From Saprospiraceae bacterium (GTDB taxonomy: Bacteria; Bacteroidota; Bacteroidia; Chitinophagales; Saprospiraceae): a stretch of DNA of 64,000 nt. Below the pieces are notes generated by a model, which did not search any database, was not told the DNA's origin, and saw nothing but the letters and a program-made list of their open reading frames with translations. The stretch lies in assembly GCA_016716185.1 (NCBI GenBank), contig JADJWV010000002.1, forward strand, positions 782,501 through 846,500, written 5' to 3'. Position numbers and translations under genes: made by a program. Positions 9,191-18,831 of the stretch are shown here, one piece after another; position 1 is the first letter of the stretch; each line of letters starts with the position of its first letter.

Positions 9191-12100
9191 TTGAGCAGTG
9201 TTACATCCCCTTTGAGAATAATTTTCGTTCCATTGGCTAATTCTGCCTCTGCCCAATAAACATAAACGCCGGGCAGGCATTTCTCGTTTTTTGATGTTCC
9301 GTTCCATCCTCTTATTGCATCATTTGGTTTGATGTCTGTTGTTGTAAAAATTTTATTTCCCCAGCGGTCAAATATTTCCATTATATTTATCGTGCTTACG
9401 TCCGGATCAGAGCTAATGAAATAAAACCAATCATTGATCTGATCGCCATTGGGGCTAAAAACATTAGGAGCCCAAATCTTAGGGGCTTCAACTTTGACAA
9501 GTATCCTTTTTGTTAACTTACAACCGTTCGTGTCTGTTACGGTTACTTCGTATTCTATTTGAAAGGGAGGGCTTGCAACAGGATCTTCACAATCTGTACA
9601 GCTCAGGAAGTCGGGTGGGCTCCAACTGATGCTTTTAACAAGTTTTTGATCGGATAGAATGTCTAAATCAAGAACCTGGGATTTTCCAAGTTTCAATGTG
9701 ATTTCCGGGATGATGGACGTATTGATTACTGGTATATCTATTATTTCAAAAGATTTTTGAAAACGGCAACCAGCACTGTCTTTAACATACAGGGTGTAAG
9801 GACCTGAAGTCAGAGATGTAAATTGACTTTGGCGGGTAAAATTGTCTGGGTCATTTAATGAAAACAACAAACCATGATGACCTCCAATTACCTGTAAAAT
9901 GTTCATGGATCCAAAAAGATTTCCACAAACAGGATGCTGCTGATCAAGCAATATATCGCTTATGATCAGACTGTCCTCGTATACATATTGATACAAGCGG
10001 GTTTCGCATCCGTTTTGTCGATTGGTGGCTATGAACTGAAAAAGTCCGCCTTTTCGTGTTTTATAAACCGGTTGATTGCTCAGAATGGTATTGCCTGCAT
10101 CCGTCCATTGATAAGTTGCTAAGGGATTATTTATCTGTGCGACGAGAGTAGCTTCTTCACGGAGGCAATCGATACTGTCGGCCATTATGAAAACTACCGG
10201 AGCGCTTGTATCTATTCCTGCATAAATTGTTTTAGTCGATGTGCAGCCATTTGCTGCAGTGGCAACCGCCTGATAATTTCCCGGAATACTTACCAATATA
10301 CTGTCGGAAGAGTTTGTAAAATTCAAAGGACCAGTCCATAAATAGTGAATCCCTGGTGTTATACTTTTTGCCAATAAATTTGCTCTGGAATTCAAACACG
10401 TAATGGTGTCGCCAATTAAAATCAGGTCGGGAGCAATGGTATCTACTGTCACCAAAGTTTGTGAAATGCTCATACAATAATTGGAAGCGGTTACAGCAAA
10501 ACTATAGTTTCCACCAGTCCTGGTAAGTAAATTGTTTCCCTGCTGCACCTGACCGGATGGCAATGTCCACATGCCAACCAAACCCACGGGAAGAATTTGT
10601 GCTTGAATCAATGCTTCCGGATGTGTACAGCTGATTGAATCTCCAAAAATCCGGAGGATGGGTTTAATGGTATCCTGTACAAGATTGAATGAGATCTGGC
10701 TTGTACAATAATTGGCAGCAGTTACCATAACCGTATAATTGCCACCTGATGTAAGGGTAGGTTGAAGGAGTTTACTCGAATAACCCATAGGTCCATTCCA
10801 GATTAAATCTACCGGTATCAGACTGGACTGCAATGTTGGTTTCCATTCAGTGGTGGCACAATTCAGTGTATCGGTGTCGATATTCAGCACTGGTTTTATA
10901 GTATCCTCCAGAATGGTGATGCTGGCTTCAGATTTACACCCTTCCGGACTTTCAACCTGTAAGGTGTATGTTCCACCGGTTTGGATGGTGATGATGGAGT
11001 CTGAAGAGCTAAATCCATTAGGCCCTGTCCAATTAAAATTCAGGCTGTCTCTGTTTGTTTGACCATGTAAAATGGTACTGCGTTTTTGGCAATTCAACGT
11101 ATCGGCTTGCAGGTAAATATCGGGCTTGCGGATATCCTGATAGATCGTTAATATTATGCTGTCGCTGCATCCATTTGTATTACTTACGAGCAGTTTGTAG
11201 TTTCCGGATTGAGAAGTAAATGGATTATTTTGAAAGGAACTGAAACCACCCGGTCCTGTCCAGTAATAAGTTGCGTTGGGCTGATCAGCGAAGGCGTTTA
11301 ATCTGACACTATCCTTTTTGCAATTCAGTGTATCACTTGAATATTGAATCAGTGGTTTTAAGGTGTCGATATAGATTTCTATACTTGCGTTTGACTTACA
11401 ACCGTTAGGCAATATCGATGTGACGTGGTAGGAACCTGGAAACTGGACTTCAGGTTGCCTGGCAGTGTCTGAAAAATTTCCGGGACCTGACCACAAATAG
11501 CCCGAATTAAAGTTGTCACTTAGTTGTAATTTCAATTTCTGCTTGATACAAGTTAAGGTATCGTCCAGAACCTGCAATAGTGAATGAATGGTATCTATTT
11601 CTATAAGAACGTCATGGTTCGTCTTACAACCATTTCGACCCACTGCAGTTACGCTGTATTTTCCGGCAGCAGCAATCTCCAAACTGTCTTTAAAAATTTC
11701 ATTTCCTCCCGGATCTTTCCAGCTGATGCTTACATTAGGGTCCACATTGCCTGACAGCAAATTAATTTTTGTTTTGATGCAATTTAACGTGTCGTTGTTT
11801 GTCAATAAAGAAGGATGCATTGTATCTATGGGAACCAATATTTGAATAGTATCCGGACAACCATTGGGTCCGGAGGCATAGAATTCGTAGTTCCCGGGTT
11901 CAGAAGTTTGTATATTAAATGTATCAATGATTGAAAACCGGTGAATACTTGACCAGCCAAATTTGGTAATTGCCTTATTGGCGTTCACAGCAATGATGAC
12001 AGAATCTGAAATGCAGGTAATGGTATCTGTTTGATATTGAAGTATGGGTTTATCCTGGTCTTTGTCGATGTGAACACTGTCTGTTTTTATGCAGCCCGAT

Positions 12101-13584
12101 GGAGATGTTACTTTTAAAAAGAACCATCCACTGTCGACAGTTTGGAAATGATCTGCTTTTACATTGAAATTATTTGGACCTGTCCATTCAAAAATCGAAC
12201 CAGGTACCGATGACATTCCTGTTACAGAAGAAGTGTCTGATATGCAGTTGATGGAGTTGGAGTTGATGCTGATTTTAGGATTGTCTGTGCGTTCGATCAC
12301 CTCTACCGAATCAATGGTTTGGCAATTATATTCGTCAGTGATGGTAAGTGTGTATTTTCCGCCACTGGTGACAACGATGGAGGGATCCGCACTCGTGAAT
12401 CCATTGGGTCCTTCCCATTCGTATTCCAGTGGAAAAATTTTGCTTCTACTGTTTATGGAGGCTGCCGGAGTATTGCATCCTATGGTATCTTTAACGATGA
12501 GCTGGAGATCGGGTGGTTTAATGTTTCCAAATACGGTGACGTATTCTGTTTTACAACAGTTTGGTAATGGCGAACAGATGGTGAGATAATATGTTCCCGG
12601 ACCTTCAATGGTGGGAGTCAGGGTCGTTCCTCCGGATATTATTTTTCCATCAGAGGTGGTCCATTGATATTTCCACCCCGTTCCCGATGATGAACCCGTT
12701 GCATCGAGCTTCCATCGTGGTTGATCGCAAGTCATGATATCCGGATTTTCAATGGAGATGATAATTTCTTCGACTTCAATTTTCATGGTGTCTTTGATCT
12801 CGCAAATTTTGCGGAACGTGAGATCGTCAATTGCAAAATCATTTCCACCCGTTGCGGTATTCAGATTGACAATGCAGATTTCTGCGGTTGTATTGGATCC
12901 TGAATTCCAGCTTGCCTGAAATTGTTCCCAGGAACAGTTCACCCCATTGGAATTAAAAATATTTCCAATGTTGCTCCCATTGATTGAAAACTGGAGGATG
13001 GGAGGGGAGGCAGAAACAACTGAAGTGACCCAGGCTGAGAAGATATAATCCATGTCCGGCATCACGTTTATGGTCTGACACCATACATTTTGCAAACTTG
13101 CTGAACCGTTCAACACCATCATCATTCCCGAGCCGCTGGTGTGATCGCCGCAAGGTGCAAAACCCGTATGTCCGAGCTGCGGATTGTTGATGACTCCATA
13201 AGTACCTTCGCAATCCAGATAACCAAATCCGTAACAGGACGTCATCCCCAACATATAATCGGTTGTAAATCCTGTATTGCCAGCCTCAAAATTGCCATTG
13301 GTAATGAGATTGATGTTGCTTAGTCCCCGCGCTGTGAGGATATATTCAATCGGACCGCTGACCGTCGCTTTTGTTACAGGAGATCTTGGATTACTGAGGC
13401 CTGCCGGAGGCTCCCAAAAAATCTCCTGAACACTTCCGGTTACTTTTCCGTTGATCATCACCATTTCGCCGGGGTTGCAAACTTTCAGGTCAGGTCCCGC
13501 ATCAACACTGAAACTGCATTGTGAATGTGAATTATACACATTGAATAAAATGCAGATACAAAGTATTTTGACAGTTAATTTCAT
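9187..13584 (-). CDS. Giant T9SS type B surface protein with 12 Ig-like repeats (copy 2)
   Basis: A 1465-residue paralogue of the next gene downstream, with the same architecture: signal peptide MKLTVKILCICILFNVYNSHSQ, PKD-like segment SVDAGPDLKVC, jelly-roll-like domain (ITNGNFEAGN ... WNSGSNTTAEICI), 12 Cys-containing Ig-like repeats, an SprB-like repeat (LQVIGGHHGLLFSL), and a type B C-terminal domain (FSPNGDQINDWFY, DRWGNKIF). The ATG at 13584 is chosen because an in-frame start upstream would overlap the glycosyltransferase and delay the signal peptide. Protein-level divergence between the two copies is high, so the duplication is old. Export through the type IX system and attachment to the cell surface is family knowledge; the ligand is unknown. 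Confidence 0.9.
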   Translation of the reverse strand: MKLTVKILCICILFNVYNSHSQCSFSVDAGPDLKVCNPGEMVMINGKVTGSVQEIFWEPPAGLSNPRSPVTKATVSGPIEYILTARGLSNINLITNGNFEAGNTGFTTDYMLGMTSCYGFGYLDCEGTYGVINNPQLGHTGFAPCGDHTSGSGMMMVLNGSASLQNVWCQTINVMPDMDYIFSAWVTSVVSASPPILQFSINGSNIGNIFNSNGVNCSWEQFQASWNSGSNTTAEICIVNLNTATGGNDFAIDDLTFRKICEIKDTMKIEVEEIIISIENPDIMTCDQPRWKLDATGSSSGTGWKYQWTTSDGKIISGGTTLTPTIEGPGTYYLTICSPLPNCCKTEYVTVFGNIKPPDLQLIVKDTIGCNTPAASINSRSKIFPLEYEWEGPNGFTSADPSIVVTSGGKYTLTITDEYNCQTIDSVEVIERTDNPKISINSNSINCISDTSSVTGMSSVPGSIFEWTGPNNFNVKADHFQTVDSGWFFLKVTSPSGCIKTDSVHIDKDQDKPILQYQTDTITCISDSVIIAVNANKAITKFGWSSIHRFSIIDTFNIQTSEPGNYEFYASGPNGCPDTIQILVPIDTMHPSLLTNNDTLNCIKTKINLLSGNVDPNVSISWKDPGGNEIFKDSLEIAAAGKYSVTAVGRNGCKTNHDVLIEIDTIHSLLQVLDDTLTCIKQKLKLQLSDNFNSGYLWSGPGNFSDTARQPEVQFPGSYHVTSILPNGCKSNASIEIYIDTLKPLIQYSSDTLNCKKDSVRLNAFADQPNATYYWTGPGGFSSFQNNPFTSQSGNYKLLVSNTNGCSDSIILTIYQDIRKPDIYLQADTLNCQKRSTILHGQTNRDSLNFNWTGPNGFSSSDSIITIQTGGTYTLQVESPEGCKSEASITILEDTIKPVLNIDTDTLNCATTEWKPTLQSSLIPVDLIWNGPMGYSSKLLQPTLTSGGNYTVMVTAANYCTSQISFNLVQDTIKPILRIFGDSISCTHPEALIQAQILPVGLVGMWTLPSGQVQQGNNLLTRTGGNYSFAVTASNYCMSISQTLVTVDTIAPDLILIGDTITCLNSRANLLAKSITPGIHYLWTGPLNFTNSSDSILVSIPGNYQAVATAANGCTSTKTIYAGIDTSAPVVFIMADSIDCLREEATLVAQINNPLATYQWTDAGNTILSNQPVYKTRKGGLFQFIATNRQNGCETRLYQYVYEDSLIISDILLDQQHPVCGNLFGSMNILQVIGGHHGLLFSLNDPDNFTRQSQFTSLTSGPYTLYVKDSAGCRFQKSFEIIDIPVINTSIIPEITLKLGKSQVLDLDILSDQKLVKSISWSPPDFLSCTDCEDPVASPPFQIEYEVTVTDTNGCKLTKRILVKVEAPKIWAPNVFSPNGDQINDWFYFISSDPDVSTINIMEIFDRWGNKIFTTTDIKPNDAIRGWNGTSKNEKCLPGVYVYWAEAELANGTKIILKGDVTLLK

Positions 13585-13612
13585 CCACTCGTAAAAATCA
13601 AAAATACAAAAG

Positions 13613-14707
13613 CTAGGCCAAACTGAGGGCTTTTTCAAGATTGATTACACTGTCTTCCAGGAGAAATTGATCCATGGCTCGTTTGCGACCGGTTTGACCC
13701 ATGTGAATCCGCAAATCCCTGTTTTCAATGAGCGACTGCAAATGATCTGCAAAAGCATGGTAATCATTAATATTTGCAAGAAATCCCGTTTCTCCATGTA
13801 AGACAATTTCAGGATTGCTCGATATATCGAATGCAACAACCGGTTTTTGATGCATCATCGCTTCAACCAATACAAATCCGAATCCTTCCCACTCAGAGCA
13901 AAGAACAAATATGTCGATGTCTTGCATGAATTTATTCATGTTTTCGACAAAACCGGAAAGTTCAACAAACTGGTCCAACTGCAGCTCCAGGATACGATTT
14001 TTTAAGTCAGTTTCGAGTTCTCCGGTACCAGCAATTTTTAGCTGAAAAGGGATGTTTCTTTTGTGCAGGATATTTGCGATTTCGAGCAGATGCATAAATC
14101 CTTTTTGTTTGGTCAATCTTCCCGCACTGCCAAGGACGACGGGATCTTGATTTTTTTTCGTAATATCGGATGCAGAGAAATTTAAATCATGGTTCTCAAT
14201 TGGATCAATTCCATGGTACACAATTTTGATTTTGGCTTCAATGTTTTTGCTTTTAAGATATTGTATAATTTTTGATTTGGTTTCCAGAGAATTGGCAACG
14301 ATATGCGTGATAATTTTTTCAAAATAGAATCTGTTGATAAAACTGTTTTTTACAGGTACAGCGAGGCCTCTTAAATAAACAATTCTTTCAACCCCCGCAA
14401 AATATGCCCCCAGTCCGGCTGCTTTCATATCCTGAGATGAAGAAAAGATCAACGTATCTGTTTTTGTTTTTTTAAAAAATTGACAGATTTTATAAATTTT
14501 ATAAGGATTCAAAAAATCAAATTTTCGAATGCGGAAATCAAATACAGGTAATTGGGATGTCTGGGCTTTAAGTTTCAACGGAGAGTCTGGGTCTGTGGCT
14601 ATCAGACACCGATGGTTGTTCCTCCGGAATCCTTCTGCATATTCCAAATGCAACTTTTCTCCTCCACCCCAGAATCGATGACTGTTCCAAAAACAAATGT
14701 TGTTCAT
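13613..14707 (-). CDS. Glycosyltransferase family 4 (GT-B fold)
   Basis: A 364-residue GT-B glycosyltransferase. The nucleotide-sugar half carries GSAGRLTKQKGF (about 193-204), then IDIFVLCSEWEGFGFVLVEAM, which contains the E-x7-E pair characteristic of family 4. No transmembrane segment or signal peptide is seen. Such enzymes add a sugar to lipid-linked or surface glycans on the cytoplasmic face. The gene lies 28 bp upstream of the tandem T9SS genes and 37 bp downstream of a methyltransferase gene, so a link to glycosylation of the exported proteins or their lipopolysaccharide anchor is possible but is inference. Confidence 0.88.
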   Translation of the reverse strand: MNNICFWNSHRFWGGGEKLHLEYAEGFRRNNHRCLIATDPDSPLKLKAQTSQLPVFDFRIRKFDFLNPYKIYKICQFFKKTKTDTLIFSSSQDMKAAGLGAYFAGVERIVYLRGLAVPVKNSFINRFYFEKIITHIVANSLETKSKIIQYLKSKNIEAKIKIVYHGIDPIENHDLNFSASDITKKNQDPVVLGSAGRLTKQKGFMHLLEIANILHKRNIPFQLKIAGTGELETDLKNRILELQLDQFVELSGFVENMNKFMQDIDIFVLCSEWEGFGFVLVEAMMHQKPVVAFDISSNPEIVLHGETGFLANINDYHAFADHLQSLIENRDLRIHMGQTGRKRAMDQFLLEDSVINLEKALSLA

Positions 14708-14744
14708 AATTTCATTGACTAAGGGAGTAGATGGTTCATTGCTA

Positions 14745-15557
14745 TTAATATTTTTCCATTACAAGAGAATAAACCAGAGGTATTTTTACAGAAATGTGAT
14801 TAAACCTGAATTTTCCAGGCTCAAACTCCTGCATATTCGGCATGAAATTACAAGGAGAATAATCGTATTCGCGAAAATCAACGAGCTTCAAATTGGATTG
14901 CAGCAAGGCCGTCACAACTTCATCGAGACTGTGATTCCAGGTTATAGACTCCAGCTCCTGTTCGTTATTCCTATCTGCATAGGATCCTTTTTCTACTTCG
15001 TAAATGGGCTTTGAATTAAAATAGTCATAAATCATTTTCGATAACTGATCGTCGTATATCCAGACCATTGGATGAAATTCGGAAAAAATAAAACGACCAC
15101 GGACTTTTAATGCATTTGAGACAGTCTGAGCCCATTTATTAAGATCGGGTAACCAGGTAATGGTCCCATAACTGGAAAAAACAATATCGTATTTTCCAAA
15201 ATGTTCAGTCGGAAGGTCGTAAACATGGCAACAAATAAATTCAGTATGCTGACCCGTGGCAATAGCTGCTTGCCTGGCGGTTTCTATGGCTTTATCGGAA
15301 ATATCCAAACCAGTAACTTTTGCTCCCATTCTGGAAAGGGAAATGGTATCCTGCCCAAAATGGCATTGCAGATGAATAATGGACTTTCCATGAATGTCGC
15401 CCAGTAATTTTTTCTCAATCCCAAACAAAGTATTTTGCCCGGCTAAAAACCCTTTTTGATCGTAAAAAGCTGATTCAAGATGGATTCCAACCCTCTTGTT
15501 CCATGCTAATTTATTGCGTTCAGCATAAGCTTCAAATTCAAATAGTTCTTTATCCAT
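14745..15557 (-). CDS. Class I SAM-dependent methyltransferase
   Basis: A 270-residue methyltransferase. It shows a Rossmann SAM-binding core: IIHLQCHFGQDTISLSRMG, then KVTGLDISDKAI (motif II acidic residue), then YDIVFSSYGTITWLPDL (post II). A longer in-frame start exists at 15662, but a TAnnTTTG promoter box lies at 15564-15571, between it and the ATG at 15557, so I choose 15557 (MDKELFEFEA). The substrate is unknown; the family includes ubiquinone/menaquinone and small-molecule methylases. It probably heads the operon running left through the glycosyltransferase and T9SS genes. Confidence 0.8.
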   Translation of the reverse strand: MDKELFEFEAYAERNKLAWNKRVGIHLESAFYDQKGFLAGQNTLFGIEKKLLGDIHGKSIIHLQCHFGQDTISLSRMGAKVTGLDISDKAIETARQAAIATGQHTEFICCHVYDLPTEHFGKYDIVFSSYGTITWLPDLNKWAQTVSNALKVRGRFIFSEFHPMVWIYDDQLSKMIYDYFNSKPIYEVEKGSYADRNNEQELESITWNHSLDEVVTALLQSNLKLVDFREYDYSPCNFMPNMQEFEPGKFRFNHISVKIPLVYSLVMEKY

Positions 15558-15563
15558 CAGCTG

Positions 15564-15571
15564 CAAAGATA
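15564..15571 (-). promoter_or_regulatory. Bacteroidota -7 promoter box (TATCTTTG)
   Basis: On the minus strand this reads TATCTTTG, a perfect match to TAnnTTTG, six bases before the ATG at 15557. Transcription would begin at or within a few bases of the start codon, giving a near-leaderless mRNA. No good -33 TTTG element is seen at normal spacing. Confidence 0.45.
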
Positions 15572-15662
15572 TTTTAACAGTCTTGTAATTGATGAATTTT
15601 TGAATAGCGCAACAATGGAATTTAAAAATTTGTCCTATCTTGTTTGGACGTAAATTCAACAC

Positions 15663-16949
15663 ATGAAAAGAAGATCCATTCTCAAAGGAGTGAGTGCACT
15701 GGCACCTGTTGCATTTTGGCAGCCTTCTGCATTAATTGGTCAAATGGAAACATCTTACCGTGCTTCCCTGGATCATTTTGACAAGCTCGATGCAGCATCC
15801 ATGAATGAAGAAGATTTCTGGAGCCTCATCCGCGAAGCTTATAGTTGTTCGCCAAGTATCATCAATTTCAACAACGGAGGGGTTTCTCCACAACCCAGAG
15901 TAGTTCAGGAAGCCGTTGAGTTTTACAATCGCCTGGCGAATGAAGCCCCTTCTTATTATATGTGGAGGGTCATAGATCAGGGCAGGGAACCCCTTAGGGA
16001 AAAACTTGCAAGAATATCAGGATGTTCTGCTGAGGAAATTGCCATCAACAGAAACAGCTCTGAAGCCCTTGAAACCATCATATTTGGATTGCGCTTGAAG
16101 GCCGGTGATGAGGTTGTCCTTTCCAAGCAGGATTACCCGAACATGATTAATGCCTGGAAGCAAAGAGCACACAGGGATGGAATCGTTCTCAAATGGGTGA
16201 ACCTGGAATTGCCCAGCGAAGACGATGGCTACCTCACAGAATCCTATATGAAACAATTTACCAACAAAACCAGGGTGGTCCATCTCACGCACATCATCAA
16301 TTGGAATGGGCAGGCCTTACCAGTAGCTAAAATTGCTTCAGAAGCAAAGAAACGTGGTTACGAAGTCCTTGTTGATGCTGCTCACAGTTTTGCCCACTTG
16401 CCATTTAGATTTGACGAGCTTGGGGTAGATTATCTGGGGACTTCTCTTCATAAATGGTTGAGCGCACCATTTGGGTCGGGATTGTTGTACGTGAGGAAGG
16501 AAAAAATCAATAACCTTTATCCTTTATTGGCTGCGGCCGATCCCGATTCTGCCGATATCCGGAAATTCGAAAATCTGGGAACGCGTTCATTTGCAATTGA
16601 ACAGGCAATTTCGAATGCCGTTGATTTTTACGAGCGCATCGGTGCTCAAAGAAAATATGAAAGACTTTATAGTATGCAAAAGTATTGGTCAGACAAAGTA
16701 AAGGATCATCCAAAAATTAAAATAAACCACCCTTTGAACAAGTCACATTCCGGAGCAATTGGCAATTTTTTAATTGAAGGTAAAACTGCCGAAGAAATTT
16801 CCATTAAGCTGTTCGACCAATATAAAATTCACACTGTGGCAATTCACTGGGAAAACATACATGGAGTGCGGGTGACGCCCAATGTATACAGTACCCATGC
16901 AGAATTGGATAAATTCATCAATGCAGTCATTAAGATTGCAGAATCTTAA
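15663..16949 (+). CDS. Class V aminotransferase-fold PLP enzyme, exported-type N-terminus
   Basis: A 428-residue PLP-dependent enzyme of the aminotransferase class V / isopenicillin N epimerase-like group. The conserved motifs are NRNSSEALETII (cofactor phosphate loop), VLVDAAHSFAH (Asp contacting the PLP ring), and TSLHKWLSAPFGSG, in which the Lys forms the Schiff base. The N-terminus MKRRSILKGVSALAPVAF resembles a Tat signal (one RR pair followed by S-I-L) ahead of a hydrophobic stretch, which suggests periplasmic location; this is family-typical for some Bacteroidota members. It is divergent from the methyltransferase gene with about 100 bp between. The reaction may be desulfuration, epimerisation or transamination; sequence alone does not decide. 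Confidence 0.82.
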   Translation: MKRRSILKGVSALAPVAFWQPSALIGQMETSYRASLDHFDKLDAASMNEEDFWSLIREAYSCSPSIINFNNGGVSPQPRVVQEAVEFYNRLANEAPSYYMWRVIDQGREPLREKLARISGCSAEEIAINRNSSEALETIIFGLRLKAGDEVVLSKQDYPNMINAWKQRAHRDGIVLKWVNLELPSEDDGYLTESYMKQFTNKTRVVHLTHIINWNGQALPVAKIASEAKKRGYEVLVDAAHSFAHLPFRFDELGVDYLGTSLHKWLSAPFGSGLLYVRKEKINNLYPLLAAADPDSADIRKFENLGTRSFAIEQAISNAVDFYERIGAQRKYERLYSMQKYWSDKVKDHPKIKINHPLNKSHSGAIGNFLIEGKTAEEISIKLFDQYKIHTVAIHWENIHGVRVTPNVYSTHAELDKFINAVIKIAES

Positions 16950-17144
16950 GCGAACTATTATAAACTGCTGTTTAAGACGCGGGCATACTTTTCAAAAACG
17001 CTTATCAAATTCAATGGGTAGTGCCATGCATGGGCATTTATATGCCTCTTGCATTTCATTTTTGAAACTTACCAACTGCTTAAAGCTTATCTTGTACGGT
17101 ATAAGGTTTGGATGACCGATTTATTTAAGAGGGTGCAAAGTTTG

Positions 17145-17229
17145 TGCCGAAAGTGGGACTCGAACCCACACGACTTTGAGGGTCACTGGATTTTGAGTCC
17201 AGCGCGTCTACCAGTTCCGCCATTTCGGC
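17145..17229 (-). tRNA. tRNA-Leu (anticodon CAA)
   Basis: The minus strand folds as a class II tRNA of 85 nt: acceptor GCCGAAA / TTTCGGC with discriminator A, D-arm with GGTAGACGCG, anticodon stem CTGGA / TCCAG around loop CTCAAAA (anticodon CAA), a long variable arm (TGACCCTCAAAGTCGT), and T-arm GTGGG-TTCGAGT-CCCAC. The 3' CCA is not encoded. It reads the UUG leucine codon. Confidence 0.95.
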
Positions 17230-17303
17230 AAACTTTAAAATGGGACACAAAACTAAACAGCTTTAGCAATATTGAGAAGAAATCGCTCTTTTTTTACGAA
17301 GCA

Positions 17304-17335
17304 AATACATATTATATATTTACATAATATGTATT
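17304..17335 (-). terminator. 12-bp inverted repeat just after the SET/ATP-grasp cassette
   Basis: A perfect 12-bp inverted repeat (AATACATATTAT, 8-base loop, ATAATATGTATT) lies two bases past the stop codon of the ATP-grasp-SET fusion gene. No clear U-tract follows on the minus strand. It is either a terminator of the cassette, an mRNA-stabilising hairpin or a protein-binding palindrome. Confidence 0.4.
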
Positions 17336-17337
17336 GA

Positions 17338-18759
17338 TCAAAGACTTATCTTCAGATCTTCAATTTCAACATTTTTAGAACTAATCCATTTTCGACAGCC
17401 GAGTTGGCCACATTGGCAAGCAAAAGGTTCAAGATCCGGATGCATGAATAATGCATAATCCAGAGTCAATTCTTCATCTTTCGAAATTTCACGAAGGGCA
17501 ACGACATTGAGTCCTTCAAATTTTGTGTTGGGAACACAGGAATGATTTTGTGGGGCCCATTCCGTAGGATCGTTATCCCATAATATATAAACACCATTGC
17601 CTACGGGATAGGCATATTTTCTAAACAGTTCTTTTTCGTGCGCAGTCCAGTTTTTTTGAACATAGGATTGCGTTACTATCCGTTGACTTTTTTCTTCGCC
17701 CTTAAACAAGATTTCTCCTTTTCTGATTTTTTGATTTGCATATATCCCATATCCGGAGCTGCCAGACTTTTTCAAATAATATTTTTTCTGCTTTTTTTGG
17801 TGCCTTTTCATCCCTTCTTCGATGATCATCTGTAAAAATCCCGATTGTCCGATGGGATCATTTTGCAAAATGAAATCAGCCGAGCCTTCATAGCCATCGG
17901 AATAAAATACCGAACAGGTGAAATTAGCTTCGAGAAAAAACAATTTTCCTTTTGGATTCATCCTGAAGTCGAGCCTTGCATATCCTTTTCCACCGAATTC
18001 TTTATAAAAGGTGGTTGCAGCTTTTTTTAATTTGCGCTCGAGGCTTTCGTCTCTTACCGGAATGTTGCGCTCGGGATGAAGGTCCGAAGTTTTTAAACTA
18101 TATGTCTTAAAGCTCAGGTCGTTTGGAAAATTATACTCAACGGGTTTAAAGGCGATGCATTTTTTTTCGTCCTTCGGATCGGAAGCAACCAATACTGTGA
18201 ATTCTCTGCCGGCTATATACTCTTCAACGATGACCTGGCCGAATTCTTCCAGGAGTTGTTTAACTTTTACCAGCAAGGATTTTTCATCTTCGACCAGGGA
18301 ATGTTCGTCAATTCCGAGGCTATCCCCGGCTTTAGCTGGTTTTACAAAAAGTGGAAACGAAACACTTTGGGTCAGTTCATTCAGATCTTCGAGATTGTTT
18401 ACAAGTTTGTAATTGGGTGAAGGAATGCCCGATATGGCAGCCACATATTTCATGAGCTCTTTCGAAGGGTCGTAAAGTTCCATAGTTGGGCCCGTGTAAG
18501 GAAGATTCAACAATTCCAATGACTGAATCACATCTATTGAAGGAACGTCCCATTCAAGATAGGCTTCACATAAGTTTACATAGATATCGTAATCCCGACC
18601 GGATAATTGTTTAAGTTGCTTATAAGTAGTCAGTTTATTCAACAATACATGATCTACCTGATGACCTGGCAGAAACTTCGATAAGTTTCTTGTCGGATCG
18701 TAATTCTTATAATCAACTATGGACGAACTATAATCAGGTTGTAAAACGCATACTTTCAT
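17338..18759 (-). CDS. ATP-grasp ligase fused to a C-terminal SET domain
   Basis: A 473-residue two-domain protein. Residues 1-310 resemble D-Ala-D-Ala ligase: a preATP-grasp domain with VNLCEAYLEWDVPS, the ATP-binding LFVKPAKAGDSLGI, the central VEEYIAGREFTVLV, and metal ligands in YARLDFR and LEANFTCSVF. Residues about 325-470 form a SET domain: SGYGIYANQKIRKGEILF, NHSCVPN (about 404-410), the segment DEELTLDYALF with the catalytic Tyr, and a post-SET cluster CQCGQLGC at 448-455 (Cys-x-Cys-x4-Cys with a further Cys from NHSC, likely zinc-binding). Known chemistry is ATP-driven amide bond formation plus lysine methylation using SAM. It is the third gene of a leftward cassette, 72 bp after the stand-alone ATP-grasp gene. 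The substrate is unknown. Confidence 0.85.
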   Translation of the reverse strand: MKVCVLQPDYSSSIVDYKNYDPTRNLSKFLPGHQVDHVLLNKLTTYKQLKQLSGRDYDIYVNLCEAYLEWDVPSIDVIQSLELLNLPYTGPTMELYDPSKELMKYVAAISGIPSPNYKLVNNLEDLNELTQSVSFPLFVKPAKAGDSLGIDEHSLVEDEKSLLVKVKQLLEEFGQVIVEEYIAGREFTVLVASDPKDEKKCIAFKPVEYNFPNDLSFKTYSLKTSDLHPERNIPVRDESLERKLKKAATTFYKEFGGKGYARLDFRMNPKGKLFFLEANFTCSVFYSDGYEGSADFILQNDPIGQSGFLQMIIEEGMKRHQKKQKKYYLKKSGSSGYGIYANQKIRKGEILFKGEEKSQRIVTQSYVQKNWTAHEKELFRKYAYPVGNGVYILWDNDPTEWAPQNHSCVPNTKFEGLNVVALREISKDEELTLDYALFMHPDLEPFACQCGQLGCRKWISSKNVEIEDLKISL

Positions 18760-18831
18760 ATGGGGAAATAGGGTAGTTTATCGGATGATTAACGGGTTGA
18801 CAAGGACTCCATTTCAAATCAATAAAAAAAA

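Noticed and set aside
12164..12589. 141-codon frame on the plus strand inside the T9SS gene
   Set aside because: It is antisense to a continuous, motif-rich gene, has no promoter or start context, and its sequence is a shadow of the repeats.
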